From an uncultured Alistipes sp. (GTDB taxonomy: Bacteria; Bacteroidota; Bacteroidia; Bacteroidales; Rikenellaceae), in contig CAJUIE010000057.1 of assembly GCA_910586375.1 (NCBI GenBank), positions 1-10,095 on the forward strand: 10,095 bases of DNA. Direction: 5' to 3'. The number at the start of each line of letters is the position of its first letter. The first letter of the stretch is position 1. The position numbers were made by a program, and so were the translations under genes. The notes beneath the pieces were generated by a model. That model was not told the origin of the DNA, searched no databases, and saw only the letters and a program-made list of their open reading frames with translations. Of this stretch, positions 1 to 6,267 are shown piece after piece.

Positions 1-265
1 GGGCGTCGTGAAGCGTCACGGCTTCGGCGGTGTCGGTGGTCAGACCCACGGTCAGCATAACCGTCAGCGCAAGCCCGGTTCGCTGGGAGCCTCGTCCTAC
101 CCCTCGCGTGTATTCAAAGGGAAGCGTCTTCCCGGCCGGATGGGTGGTGAGCAGGTCAAGGTTTTGAACCTCAAAGTTTTGAAAGTGATTCCCGAGAGCA
201 ACCTCATCCTGGTGAAGGGCTCGATTCCGGGGGCCAAAGGTGCTTATTTAACAATCGAAAAATAG
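1..265 (+). CDS. rplC: 50S ribosomal protein L3, 3' part (5' end outside window)
   Basis: This is the C-terminal 87 residues of L3, read in the frame that begins at base 2; the true start lies upstream of the window. L3 binds 23S rRNA early in 50S assembly and reaches toward the peptidyl transferase centre. The reading frame shows the family's His/Gly-rich stretch (KRHGFGGVGGQTHGQH) followed by RKPGSLG, VFKGKRLPGRMG and LVKGSIPGAKG, all characteristic of bacterial L3. The GTG at position 8 is an internal Val codon, not a start, because the conserved GVVKRHGF motif runs through it. At the place where E. coli L3 has the PrmB-methylated Gln in GQNQTPG, this protein reads GASSYPS, so that glutamine is absent. 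The gene ends in TAG two bases before rplD, consistent with co-transcription. Identification is secure; only the truncation limits it. Confidence 0.97.
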   Translation, partial: GVVKRHGFGGVGGQTHGQHNRQRKPGSLGASSYPSRVFKGKRLPGRMGGEQVKVLNLKVLKVIPESNLILVKGSIPGAKGAYLTIEK

Positions 266-267
266 TC

Positions 268-894
268 ATGGAATTAGCTGTTTTAAACACACAAGGAAAG
301 GAAACGGGTCGTAAGGTAACCCTTTCGGACGCTGTTTTCGGCGTGGAGGCTAATGACCACGCTATTTATCTCGACGTGAAGCAGTACCTGGCCGATCAGC
401 GTCAGGGTACGCACAAGGCCAAGCAGCGCAACGAGGTTGCAGGTTCGACCCGCAAACTCAAGCGTCAGAAAGGTACCGGCGGCGCCCGTGCGGGTAGCAT
501 CAAGTCTCCGCTGTTCCCGGGTGGCGGCCGTATCTTCGGGCCCGTGCCCCGCGATTACAGCTTCAAGCTCAACAAGAAACTCAAGCAGCTGGCACGTCGC
601 AGCGCACTGACCTACAAGGCCCAGGCAAACGCCATCTGCGTATTGGAGGCTGTGAAACTGGATGCCCCCAAGACCAAGACGGTGGTAGCCATCGCCGATG
701 CGCTCAAAGTTTCGGACAAGAAAGTGCTGCTGGTACTGCCCGAAGGCAACGCCAACTTGCAGCTCTCGTGCCGCAACATTCCCTACGTACAGCCTGTGCT
801 GGCTCAGAACGTCTGCACCTACGACGTGATGAACGCTTCGGCCATAGTGCTGGTGGAGGGCGCCGAGAACGTACTCAACACGATGTTAGCTTAA
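268..894 (+). CDS. rplD: 50S ribosomal protein L4
   Basis: The 208-residue product is L4, a 23S rRNA-binding protein whose extended loop lines the nascent peptide exit tunnel; in enterobacteria it also represses the S10 operon. The tunnel loop is visible at about residues 62–95 (RKLKRQKGTGGARAGSIKSP, then GGGRIFGPVPRDY), followed by FKLNKKLKQLARRSAL, which begins the globular C-terminal part. Length is typical of the family. The start ATG is two bases after the L3 stop, with no Shine-Dalgarno sequence, as is usual in Bacteroidota. Nothing visible shows whether autogenous control by L4 exists here, because the S10 leader lies outside the window. The loop shows no obvious change associated with macrolide resistance, although judging this by eye is limited. 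The call is secure from motifs and position between L3 and L23. Confidence 0.97.
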   Translation: MELAVLNTQGKETGRKVTLSDAVFGVEANDHAIYLDVKQYLADQRQGTHKAKQRNEVAGSTRKLKRQKGTGGARAGSIKSPLFPGGGRIFGPVPRDYSFKLNKKLKQLARRSALTYKAQANAICVLEAVKLDAPKTKTVVAIADALKVSDKKVLLVLPEGNANLQLSCRNIPYVQPVLAQNVCTYDVMNASAIVLVEGAENVLNTMLA

Positions 895-909
895 AAAACG
901 CAAGTGACC

Positions 910-1200
910 ATGGAAATTATTATTAAGCCGGTTCTGACCGAGAAAATGACGATTCAGGGCGAAAAGTTGAATCGCTACGGTTTTATCGTTGACGTGCGGG
1001 CTAACAAGCTGCAAATCCGCAAGGCCGTGGAGCAGATGTACAACGTCGTCGTGACCGACGTGAACACCGTCAACTACATGGGCAAGCTCAAAAGCCGCTA
1101 CACCAAGGCGGGGCTGCTGGAGGGACGCGCCAACAACTTCAAGAAGGCGATCGTTACCCTGAAGGACGGAGATAAGATCGATTTTTACAGTAATATCTAA
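910..1200 (+). CDS. rplW: 50S ribosomal protein L23
   Basis: L23 sits at the exit of the peptide tunnel and is the docking site for trigger factor and the signal recognition particle. The N-terminus MEIIIKPVLTEKMT and the middle segment with VDVRANKLQIRKAVEQMYNV and VNTVNYMGKLKSR are the conserved core of bacterial L23. I chose the ATG at 910 (96 residues), which starts directly with the family's I-I-K-P-V-L-T-E-K motif. The reading frame also opens two codons earlier at a GTG (904), which would add Met-Thr; ATG is the better start. The sequence around the start, TGACCATGGAAA, recurs exactly at the start of rpsQ. Gaps to rplD (15 nt) and rplB (5 nt) are short, consistent with the S10 operon. 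The product is of normal length. Confidence 0.96.
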   Translation: MEIIIKPVLTEKMTIQGEKLNRYGFIVDVRANKLQIRKAVEQMYNVVVTDVNTVNYMGKLKSRYTKAGLLEGRANNFKKAIVTLKDGDKIDFYSNI

Positions 1201-1205
1201 CGAAG

Positions 1206-2030
1206 ATGGCAGTAAAAAAATTCAAGCCTGTAACCGCAGGCACGAGACATAAGATTATCGGCACGTTCGACGAGATTACCAAGTCGACGCCGGAGAAGTC
1301 GCTGCTCCGTCCCAAAAAGAGCTCGGGCGGTCGTAACAACGACGGCAAGATGACCATGCGCTACATTGGCGGAGGCCACAAGCAGATGTATCGTCTGGTT
1401 GATTTCAAGCGCTCGAAAGACGGCATTGCCGCTACTGTAAAGTCGATCGAGTATGACCCCAACCGTACGGCTCGCATCGCCCTGTTGGTGTATGCTGACG
1501 GTGAGAAGAGCTATATCATCGCTCCCAACGGGCTTCAGGTGGGGCAGACGGTGATGAGTGGTGCCGGGGTTGCTCCCGAAGTTGGCAATACCCTTTTTCT
1601 GAGTGAAATACCTCTGGGTACGGTCATCCATAATATTGAACTCTATCCGGGTCAGGGTGCCGCCATGGCGCGCTCCGCTGGCTCGTATGCTCAGCTGCTG
1701 GCACGCGAGGGCAAATTTGCCATCATCAAGCTGCCTTCGGGTGAGACTCGTATGGTACTCGTAACTTGCCGCGCAACGGTGGGTGTGGTGTCGAACGTCG
1801 ACCACAACCTCGAAAGCTCCGGCAAGGCAGGTCGTGAACGCTGGCTCGGCCGCCGTCCGCGCAACCGCGGTGTCGTGATGAACCCGGTGGATCACCCGAT
1901 GGGTGGTGGCGAAGGCCGTGCGTCGGGTGGTCATCCCCGTTCGCGCAAGGGTCTGCTGGCTAAGGGTTACAAGACGCGCAACCCGAAGAAGACGACCTCG
2001 AAGTTTATTATTTCCAAGAAGAAAAAATAA
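1206..2030 (+). CDS. rplB: 50S ribosomal protein L2
   Basis: L2 (274 residues) is a primary 23S rRNA-binding protein needed for subunit association and for peptidyl transferase activity. It opens with MAVKKFKPVTAGTRHK and contains the first RNA-binding part around SSGGRNNDGKMTMRYIGGGHK and VKSIEYDPNRTARIALL. The C-terminal signature NPVDHPMGGGEGRASGGHPR is present, with the functionally important His of VDHP at residue 230. The second His of the E. coli motif (HPHGGG) is Met here, as I recall for other Bacteroidota L2 proteins. The C-terminus ends in a lysine run (ISKKKK). The start ATG lies five bases after the L23 stop. Length is typical and no break is seen. Confidence 0.98.
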   Translation: MAVKKFKPVTAGTRHKIIGTFDEITKSTPEKSLLRPKKSSGGRNNDGKMTMRYIGGGHKQMYRLVDFKRSKDGIAATVKSIEYDPNRTARIALLVYADGEKSYIIAPNGLQVGQTVMSGAGVAPEVGNTLFLSEIPLGTVIHNIELYPGQGAAMARSAGSYAQLLAREGKFAIIKLPSGETRMVLVTCRATVGVVSNVDHNLESSGKAGRERWLGRRPRNRGVVMNPVDHPMGGGEGRASGGHPRSRKGLLAKGYKTRNPKKTTSKFIISKKKK

Positions 2031-2047
2031 TTAAATAAGAGTACATA

Positions 2048-2317
2048 ATGAGTCGTTCATTAAAGAAAGGGCCGTTCATCGACCCTAAACTCGAAGCGAA
2101 AATCGTCGCACTGACCGAGGGCAACAAGAAAGCCGTGGTCAAGACGTGGTCGCGTGCAAGCATGATCTCGCCCGATTTCGTGGGCCAGACCGTCGCCGTG
2201 CACAACGGTAACAAGTTCATTCCGGTATACGTAACCGAGAACATGGTAGGACACAAGCTCGGCGAGTTTGCTCCCACGCGCAACTTCCGCGGTCATGCCG
2301 GTAACAAGAAAAAATAG
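2048..2317 (+). CDS. rpsS: 30S ribosomal protein S19
   Basis: S19 (89 residues) binds the 16S rRNA 3' domain in the head of the 30S subunit with S13, near the A site. The hallmark N-terminus MSRSLKKGPFID is present, followed by KTWSRASMISPDFVGQTVAVHNG, and then GHKLGEFAPTRNFRGHAG near the C-terminus, all diagnostic of S19. Length is normal for the family. The start at 2048 is set by the conserved N-terminus; the 17 bases before it are A/T-rich (taattaaataagagtacata) without a Shine-Dalgarno match, as expected for Bacteroidota initiation. It sits between rplB and rplV, the canonical position. Confidence 0.98.
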   Translation: MSRSLKKGPFIDPKLEAKIVALTEGNKKAVVKTWSRASMISPDFVGQTVAVHNGNKFIPVYVTENMVGHKLGEFAPTRNFRGHAGNKKK

Positions 2318-2324
2318 GTAGAAA

Positions 2325-2735
2325 ATGGGTGCAAGAAAAGCAATAAGAGCCGAGAAACTGCAGGCTGAGAAAAAGCAGAAGGCAATCGCCATCATGCGCG
2401 ACTGCCCGACTTCTCCCCGTAAGATGCGCCTTGTGGCCGACATCATCCGCGGCGTGGAGATCAACAAGGCGTTGGGCATCCTCCGTTATTCCAAGAAGGA
2501 AGCCTCGATCCGCATGGAGAAACTCCTCAAGTCGGCCATCGCCAACTGGGAAGCCAAGAACGAGGGCGAGCGTCTGGAAGATGTCAAGCTCTGCGTCAAG
2601 GAAGTGTTCGTAGACTGCGGCCGTATGCTGAAGCGTATTCAGCCGGCGCCCCAGGGTCGTGCACACCGCATTCGCAAGCGCTCGAACCACGTGACGATCG
2701 TAGTGGACAAAATGGTAACCGTAGAAAACAAGTAA
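2325..2735 (+). CDS. rplV: 50S ribosomal protein L22
   Basis: L22 (136 residues) contacts all domains of 23S rRNA; its long beta-hairpin lines the exit tunnel near the macrolide site. The segment CPTSPRKMRLVADIIRG (about residues 27–43) is the conserved L22 opening. The hairpin lies at about residues 100–125, with KRIQPAPQGRAHRIRKRSNH. The protein is about 20 residues longer at the N-terminus than the 110-residue E. coli protein; a Lys/Glu-rich helix (residues 1–22) precedes the core, a form common in Bacteroidota. The start at 2325 is the only ATG that keeps the whole open frame, 7 nt after the S19 stop. No change in the hairpin looks like a deletion or duplication conferring macrolide resistance. 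Confidence 0.97.
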   Translation: MGARKAIRAEKLQAEKKQKAIAIMRDCPTSPRKMRLVADIIRGVEINKALGILRYSKKEASIRMEKLLKSAIANWEAKNEGERLEDVKLCVKEVFVDCGRMLKRIQPAPQGRAHRIRKRSNHVTIVVDKMVTVENK

Positions 2736-2739
2736 GCAG

Positions 2740-3510
2740 ATGGGACAGAAAGTTAATCCGATAGCAAATCGTCTTGGTATCATCCGCGGTTGGGATTCCA
2801 ACTGGTTCGGTGGCAAGGACTTCTCCGACAAGCTGGTCGAGGACGCCAAGATTCGCAAGTATCTGAACGTCCGTCTGGCCAAGGCGAGCATCTCGAAAAT
2901 CATCATCGAGCGCACGCTGAAACTTGTTACGGTGACCATTTCGACCGCCCGTCCGGGTATCATCATCGGCAAGGGCGGCCAGGAGGTCGACAAGCTCAAG
3001 GAAGAGCTCAAGAAGCTCACCGGCAAGGAAATCCAGATCAACATCTTCGAGGTGAAGCGTCCCGAGGTCGACGCCGTCATCGTGGGTCAGAACATCGCCC
3101 GTCAGCTGGAGGGCCGTGTTTCGTTCCGCCGTGCCGTGAAGACCGCCGTGGCTTCGACCATGCGCATGGGTGCCGAGGGTATCAAGATTCAGGTTGCCGG
3201 CCGTGTGGGCGGAGCCGAAATGGCCCGCACCGAGACCATCAAGGAAGGCCGCATTCCGCTGCATACGTTCCGTGCCGACATCGACTACTGCCTGACCGAG
3301 GCGCTGACCAAGGTAGGTATTCTGGGTGTCAAGGTATGGATTTGCCAGGGTACGGTCTACGGCAAGCGCGACATTTTCGAGATCTCGGGCGCATCGGCCC
3401 AGCCGGCGTCGGGCGACCGCGGTGAACGCCGTGGCGGACGCGGCGGCGACCGCCGGGGCGGTGACCGTCGCGGAGGACGCCGGGGCGGCGACCGTCGCAA
3501 CAACCAATAA
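2740..3510 (+). CDS. rpsC: 30S ribosomal protein S3 with Arg/Gly-rich C-terminal tail
   Basis: S3 forms part of the mRNA entry channel and, with S4 and S5, supports mRNA helicase activity of the ribosome. The start MGQKVNPIANRLGIIRGWDS is the conserved S3 N-terminus. A KH domain follows, with its GxxG loop (GKGG) at residues 77–80 within ARPGIIIGKGGQEVDKLK. The C-terminal S3 domain shows VGGAEMARTETIKEGRIPLH and a YGKRDIFEI segment. The last 32 residues (about 225–256, bases 3412–3507) are almost only Gly, Arg and Asp in repeats such as RRGGDRRGG. This lies beyond the conserved domain and is probably a disordered, RNA-contacting tail. The start is four bases after the L22 stop. Thirty bases separate it from rplP. 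Confidence 0.98.
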   Translation: MGQKVNPIANRLGIIRGWDSNWFGGKDFSDKLVEDAKIRKYLNVRLAKASISKIIIERTLKLVTVTISTARPGIIIGKGGQEVDKLKEELKKLTGKEIQINIFEVKRPEVDAVIVGQNIARQLEGRVSFRRAVKTAVASTMRMGAEGIKIQVAGRVGGAEMARTETIKEGRIPLHTFRADIDYCLTEALTKVGILGVKVWICQGTVYGKRDIFEISGASAQPASGDRGERRGGRGGDRRGGDRRGGRRGGDRRNNQ

Positions 3511-3540
3511 GTAAGTAGGACCTTTTAAAGCAAGACAAAC

Positions 3541-3969
3541 ATGTTACAGCCGAAAAAGACCAAGTTTAGAAGAATGCAGAAAGGCCGTATGAAGGGTTTG
3601 GCTCAGAGAGGCAACCAGCTTGCATACGGATCGTTCGCAATCAAGGCACTTGAATCGACCTGGATCACGGGTCGTCAGATAGAAGCGGCCCGTCAGGCCA
3701 TCACCCGCTACATGAAGCGTGAAGGCCAGCTCTGGATCCGCATCTTCCCCGACAAACCCATCACGAAGAAGCCCGCCGAGGTACGTATGGGTAAGGGTAA
3801 GGGTAATCCCGAAGGTTTCGTGGCGCCTGTTACGCCGGGCCGCATCCTCTTCGAGGCCGAGGGCGTGCCCCTGGCAGTGGCGCAGGAAGCGCTGCGTCTG
3901 GGCGCACAGAAACTGCCCATCACCACCAAGTTCATTGTACGACGCGACTACGTCGAAACCACCATTTAA
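3541..3969 (+). CDS. rplP: 50S ribosomal protein L16
   Basis: L16 (142 residues) binds 23S and 5S rRNA and helps position A-site tRNA. The N-terminus MLQPKKTKFRRMQKGRMKG is diagnostic. The segment KPAEVRMGKGKGNPEGFVA (about residues 77–95) is the conserved loop near the A site; Arg82 in VRMGKGKG corresponds to the arginine that is hydroxylated in E. coli L16, though whether this occurs here cannot be told. The C-terminal part has EAEGVPLAVAQEALRLGAQKLPI, as in other L16 proteins. The 30-nt gap to rpsC is one of the widest in this operon but holds no recognisable promoter or terminator. Family length is normal. Confidence 0.98.
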   Translation: MLQPKKTKFRRMQKGRMKGLAQRGNQLAYGSFAIKALESTWITGRQIEAARQAITRYMKREGQLWIRIFPDKPITKKPAEVRMGKGKGNPEGFVAPVTPGRILFEAEGVPLAVAQEALRLGAQKLPITTKFIVRRDYVETTI

Positions 3970-3981
3970 GGGAACATTAAG

Positions 3982-4173
3982 ATGAAAAGTGCAGAAATCA
4001 GGGAAATCCCGGTCAAGGACCTCCAGGAGCGCATCGAAGCCGAGAAGGCTCAGCTGGCGAAGCTGAAGGTACAGCACGCGGTGTCCCCCGTCGAAAACCC
4101 GTCGATCATCAAGAAGAACCGCAGAGACATAGCTCGCATGCTGACAATTCTGCGTCAAAAAAACGCCAAATAA
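3982..4173 (+). CDS. rpmC: 50S ribosomal protein L29
   Basis: L29 (63 residues) is a small two-helix protein beside L23 near the peptide exit site. The sequence starts MKSAEIREIPVKDLQERI, followed by a charged helix (EAEKAQLAKLKVQHAVS) and the second helix with NRRDIARMLTILRQK, matching the L29 pattern of a helical hairpin with a conserved I-x-R-x-x-T/M-x-L-R-Q end. It lies between L16 and S17, which is where L29 always sits in this cluster. The size is typical for the family. It begins 12 nt after the L16 stop. Because the protein is short the call relies on both sequence and position, which agree. Confidence 0.95.
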   Translation: MKSAEIREIPVKDLQERIEAEKAQLAKLKVQHAVSPVENPSIIKKNRRDIARMLTILRQKNAK

Positions 4174-4182
4174 GGAATGACC

Positions 4183-4437
4183 ATGGAAAGAAATCTTAGA
4201 AAAGAGCGTATTGGGGTAGTTGTCAGCAACAAGATGGAGAAAACCATTGTGGTTGCGGTAGCACGCAAGGTGAAGCATCCCATCTACGGCAAGTTCGTCA
4301 ACAAGACGACCAAGTTCGTTGCCGAATCGCTCGACGAGACTTGCAAGGAGGGCGATACCGTGCGTATCATGGAAACCCGCCCGCTGAGCAAGACGAAGCG
4401 TTGGAGATTAGTACAAATCATTGAAAGAGCCAAGTAG
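4183..4437 (+). CDS. rpsQ: 30S ribosomal protein S17
   Basis: S17 is an OB-fold protein that binds the 5' domain of 16S rRNA during early 30S assembly. Diagnostic parts are NLRKERIGVVVSNKMEKTIVV at the N-terminus, HPIYGKFVNKTTKF in the middle and the C-terminal GDTVRIMETRPLSKTKRWRL. Two in-frame ATG codons, at 4177 and 4183, could start the protein. I chose 4183 (84 residues) because the family's first residues (Met-Glu followed by Arg-Asn-Leu-Arg-Lys) begin there; the upstream ATG would add Met-Thr. An AAGGA lies just before the first ATG, so that start cannot be excluded. The TGACCATGGAAA context is identical to that of rplW. Only two bases separate its stop from rplN. Confidence 0.96.
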   Translation: MERNLRKERIGVVVSNKMEKTIVVAVARKVKHPIYGKFVNKTTKFVAESLDETCKEGDTVRIMETRPLSKTKRWRLVQIIERAK

Positions 4438-4439
4438 TT

Positions 4440-4805
4440 ATGATACAACAGGAAAGTAGACTCGTAGTGGCCGACAACAGCGGTGCCAAGGAGGTTCTTT
4501 GCATCCGCGTGCTCGGCGGAACGAAGCGTCGCTACGCTTCGATCGGCGACAAGATCGTCGTAGCCGTGAAGAGCGCCACTCCTTCGGGCGATGTTAAGAA
4601 AGGCTCGGTTTCGAAGGCTGTCGTCGTACGTACGACTAAGGAGATACGGCGCGCCAACGGTTCGTACATCCGTTTCGATGATAACGCCGTGGTGCTTCTG
4701 AACAACCAGGGTGAAATGCGCGGAACCCGAATCTTCGGCCCCGTAGCCCGTGAGCTGCGCGACCAGTACATGAAGATCATATCCCTCGCGCCCGAAGTAT
4801 TGTAA
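4440..4805 (+). CDS. rplN: 50S ribosomal protein L14
   Basis: L14 (121 residues) lies at the subunit interface, contacts 16S rRNA helix 14 in the intersubunit bridge and is the target of the silencing factor RsfS. The start MIQQESRLVVADNSGAK, with the ADNSGAK motif at residues 11–17, is the family signature. The middle GSYIRFDDNAVVLLNNQGEMRGTRIFGPV and the final ELRDQYMKIISLAPEVL are equally typical. Length is one residue from the commonest size. The start codon is separated from the S17 stop by two bases, so translational coupling is likely. It opens what is called the spc operon in E. coli, but no promoter is visible here, which suggests that S10 and spc genes are one transcript in this organism. 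Confidence 0.98.
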   Translation: MIQQESRLVVADNSGAKEVLCIRVLGGTKRRYASIGDKIVVAVKSATPSGDVKKGSVSKAVVVRTTKEIRRANGSYIRFDDNAVVLLNNQGEMRGTRIFGPVARELRDQYMKIISLAPEVL

Positions 4806-4825
4806 CCATAAAAACGATTTCGGAT

Positions 4826-5149
4826 ATGTCAGTGAAATTACATATTAAGAAAGGGGACCTGGTTTACGTCAATGCCGGTGACAACAAGGGCCAGCAGGGC
4901 AAAGTCCTGAAGGTCGAGGTGTCCAGGCAGCGGGCCATCGTCGAGGGCGTAAACCTCTGCAAGAAGGCTACCAAGCCCAATGCGCAGAACCCCCAGGGCG
5001 GCATCATCGAGAAAGAGGCGCCGATCCACATTTCGAATCTTCAGGTCATCGACCCCAAGAGCGGCAAGCCGACCCGCATAGGTCGCAAACTCGATGACAA
5101 AGGTAAATTAGTTCGTTACGCTAAAAAGTCAGGGGAGGAGATCAAATAA
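4826..5149 (+). CDS. rplX: 50S ribosomal protein L24
   Basis: L24 (107 residues) is one of the two initiators of 50S assembly and binds the 5' end of 23S rRNA. Residues about 7–35 form the KOW motif (IKKGDLVYVNAGDNKGQQGKV). The later segment NPQGGIIEKEAPIHISNLQVIDP and the terminal TRIGRKLDDKGKLVRYAKKSGE match bacterial L24. The leader of 20 nt after rplN (ccataaaaacgatttcggat) is A/T-rich and carries no Shine-Dalgarno site. Its TAA stop overlaps the rplE start by one base (TAATG at 5147–5151), so the two are probably translationally coupled. Length is normal. Confidence 0.97.
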   Translation: MSVKLHIKKGDLVYVNAGDNKGQQGKVLKVEVSRQRAIVEGVNLCKKATKPNAQNPQGGIIEKEAPIHISNLQVIDPKSGKPTRIGRKLDDKGKLVRYAKKSGEEIK

Positions 5150-5706
5150 TGGCATACGTACCTACACTCAAGACACAGTATAAGGAGCAGATCATGCCTG
5201 TCCTTATGAAGGAGTTCGGTTACTCCAGCATCATGCAGTGCCCGAAGCTCACCAAGATCGTCATCAACCAAGGTATGGGACAGGCTGTCGCTGACAAGAA
5301 GCTCATCGACGTCGCCGAAGCCGAGTTGACGCAGATTACGGGTCAGAAAGCCGTGCAGACGCGTTCGCGCAAGGACATCTCGAACTTCAAGCTGCGTAAG
5401 GGCATGCCCATCGGCGTGCGTGTTACGCTGCGCGATGCCAAGATGTACGAGTTCCTGGAGCGTCTGATTGCCGTGGCTCTGCCGCGTATCCGCGACTTCA
5501 AGGGTATCAACGAGAAGTTCGACGGCCAGGGTAACTACACCCTCGGTATCACCGAGCAGATTATCTTCCCGGAAATCGACATCGACAAGATTACCAAGAT
5601 TTTCGGTATGGAGATCACTTTCGTGACCACGGCCAAGACCGACGAGGAGGCTTACGCTCTGCTTCGTGAATTCGGCCTGCCTTTCAAAAATGCTAAAAAG
5701 AACTAA
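5149..5706 (+). CDS. rplE: 50S ribosomal protein L5
   Basis: L5 (185 residues) binds 5S rRNA in the central protuberance and contacts P-site tRNA and S13. Conserved parts visible are PKLTKIVINQGMG (about residues 29–41), the ITGQKAVQTRSRKDISNFKLRKGMPIGVRVTLR segment, LPRIRDFKGIN, and GNYTLGITEQIIFPEIDID toward the C-terminus. Length is typical. The start ATG shares its A with the TAA stop of rplX. Uncommonly for this window, a purine-rich ggggaggag lies 8 nt before the start, a perfect match to a Shine-Dalgarno core. It also encodes the last residues of L24 (GEEIK), so it may be coincidental in a phylum that makes little use of that signal. Confidence 0.98.
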   Translation: MAYVPTLKTQYKEQIMPVLMKEFGYSSIMQCPKLTKIVINQGMGQAVADKKLIDVAEAELTQITGQKAVQTRSRKDISNFKLRKGMPIGVRVTLRDAKMYEFLERLIAVALPRIRDFKGINEKFDGQGNYTLGITEQIIFPEIDIDKITKIFGMEITFVTTAKTDEEAYALLREFGLPFKNAKKN

Positions 5707-5709
5707 GCC

Positions 5710-6006
5710 ATGGCAAAAGAATCAATGAAAGCGCGCGAGGTGAAGCGTCAGAAGCTCGCCAACCGCTATGCTCATAAGCGGGAGGAGATCGCAGCCAAGG
5801 TGAAGGCCGGCGAAATGGACCACGAGGAGGCTTGGATCGCTCTGTCGAAACTGCCCCGCAACTCGAATCCCATCCGCCAGCACAACCGCTGCAAGATCAC
5901 GGGTCGTCCCAAAGGCTATATCCGTCTGTTCGGCATCAGCCGTATTCAGTTCCGCGAGATGGCATCCAAAGGTCTGATCCCGGGCGTGACGAAGGCCAGC
6001 TGGTAA
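5710..6006 (+). CDS. rpsN: 30S ribosomal protein S14 (zinc-free type)
   Basis: S14 (98 residues) binds the 3' domain of 16S rRNA in the head of the 30S subunit. The start MAKESMKAREVKRQKLANRY and the C-terminal core (LPRNSNPIRQHNRC, then KITGRPKGYIRLFGISRIQFREMA and GLIPGVTKASW) are diagnostic. There is a single cysteine and no CxxC pair, so this is the zinc-independent C-minus form, like E. coli S14. The length is close to the 101 residues of E. coli S14, with a central segment of about 20 residues (AKVKAGEMDHEEAWIALSK) between the N-terminal helix and the conserved core. It starts three bases after the L5 stop. It is the last gene before the 785-nt non-coding stretch; downstream neighbour rpsH normally follows at once. 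Confidence 0.97.
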   Translation: MAKESMKAREVKRQKLANRYAHKREEIAAKVKAGEMDHEEAWIALSKLPRNSNPIRQHNRCKITGRPKGYIRLFGISRIQFREMASKGLIPGVTKASW

Positions 6007-6029
6007 CCGCCAGGGGGCCGGAAAGAGAG

Positions 6030-6115
6030 CCCTGAAGGGGGGGGCAGAGAAGGCGGCCCGAAGGGAGGCAGAGAAGACGGCCCGAAGGGAGGCAGAGAAG
6101 GCGGCCCGAAGGGGA
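6030..6115. repeat. 24-nt tandem repeat, GC-rich and hairpin-forming
   Basis: Two exact-length units of 24 nt lie at 6057–6080 and 6081–6104 (cccgaagggaggcagagaag followed by acgg or gcgg); they differ at one base. A degenerate 27-nt copy precedes them at 6030–6056, with one extra T and two extra G, and a partial copy (cccgaagggga) follows from 6105. Each unit holds CCC-GAA-GGG, able to form a small hairpin, and the + strand is G-rich. Unit length is a multiple of three, but the + strand has no long open frame here, and the minus-strand frame that crosses it is antisense to rpsN, so I do not regard it as coding. The copies could arise by slippage. Confidence 0.85.
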
Positions 6116-6262
6116 AGCCGAAAGAAGAAAGCCCAGGGAGAAGGGGAGGAAAGATATCCCCAAGTAGAGAGGACGAAGGAGAACACCAAAATGCGAGGAC
6201 CACAAGAAGTGAACTGAAAAGAGGGACTCAAAAAGAGGGGCTTCGAAAACCTCCGAAATATA
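6116..6262. other. Purine-rich non-coding tract
   Basis: The + strand of this roughly 150-nt stretch is strongly biased to A and G (for example gccgaaagaagaaagccc and cagggagaaggggaggaaag). No gene, promoter box of the TAnnTTTG kind or clear hairpin is visible. It links the tandem repeat to the candidate structured RNA. If transcribed from the upstream operon, the RNA would be poor in C and U, largely unstructured, and a poor site for Rho loading. Function unknown. Confidence 0.55.
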
Positions 6263-6267
6263 AATGA

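Noticed and set aside
904..909. GTG start for rplW
   Set aside because: It would add Met-Thr before the conserved MEIIIKPVLTEK start; the ATG at 910 fits the family better.
1197..1934. Long minus-strand frame antisense to rplB
   Set aside because: It mirrors codon bias of a highly expressed GC-rich gene; no family match by eye. The same holds for antisense frames over rpsC (2217–3080 and 2596–3507), rplP (3544–4278), rplF (7233–7925), rplO and secY.
3511..3540. Promoter or terminator between rpsC and rplP
   Set aside because: The 30-nt gap has neither a TAnnTTTG box nor a stem with a T-run; ccttttaaag is only a short palindrome.
6030..6115. CRISPR array
   Set aside because: The 24-nt units are directly adjacent without spacers, so this is a simple tandem repeat.
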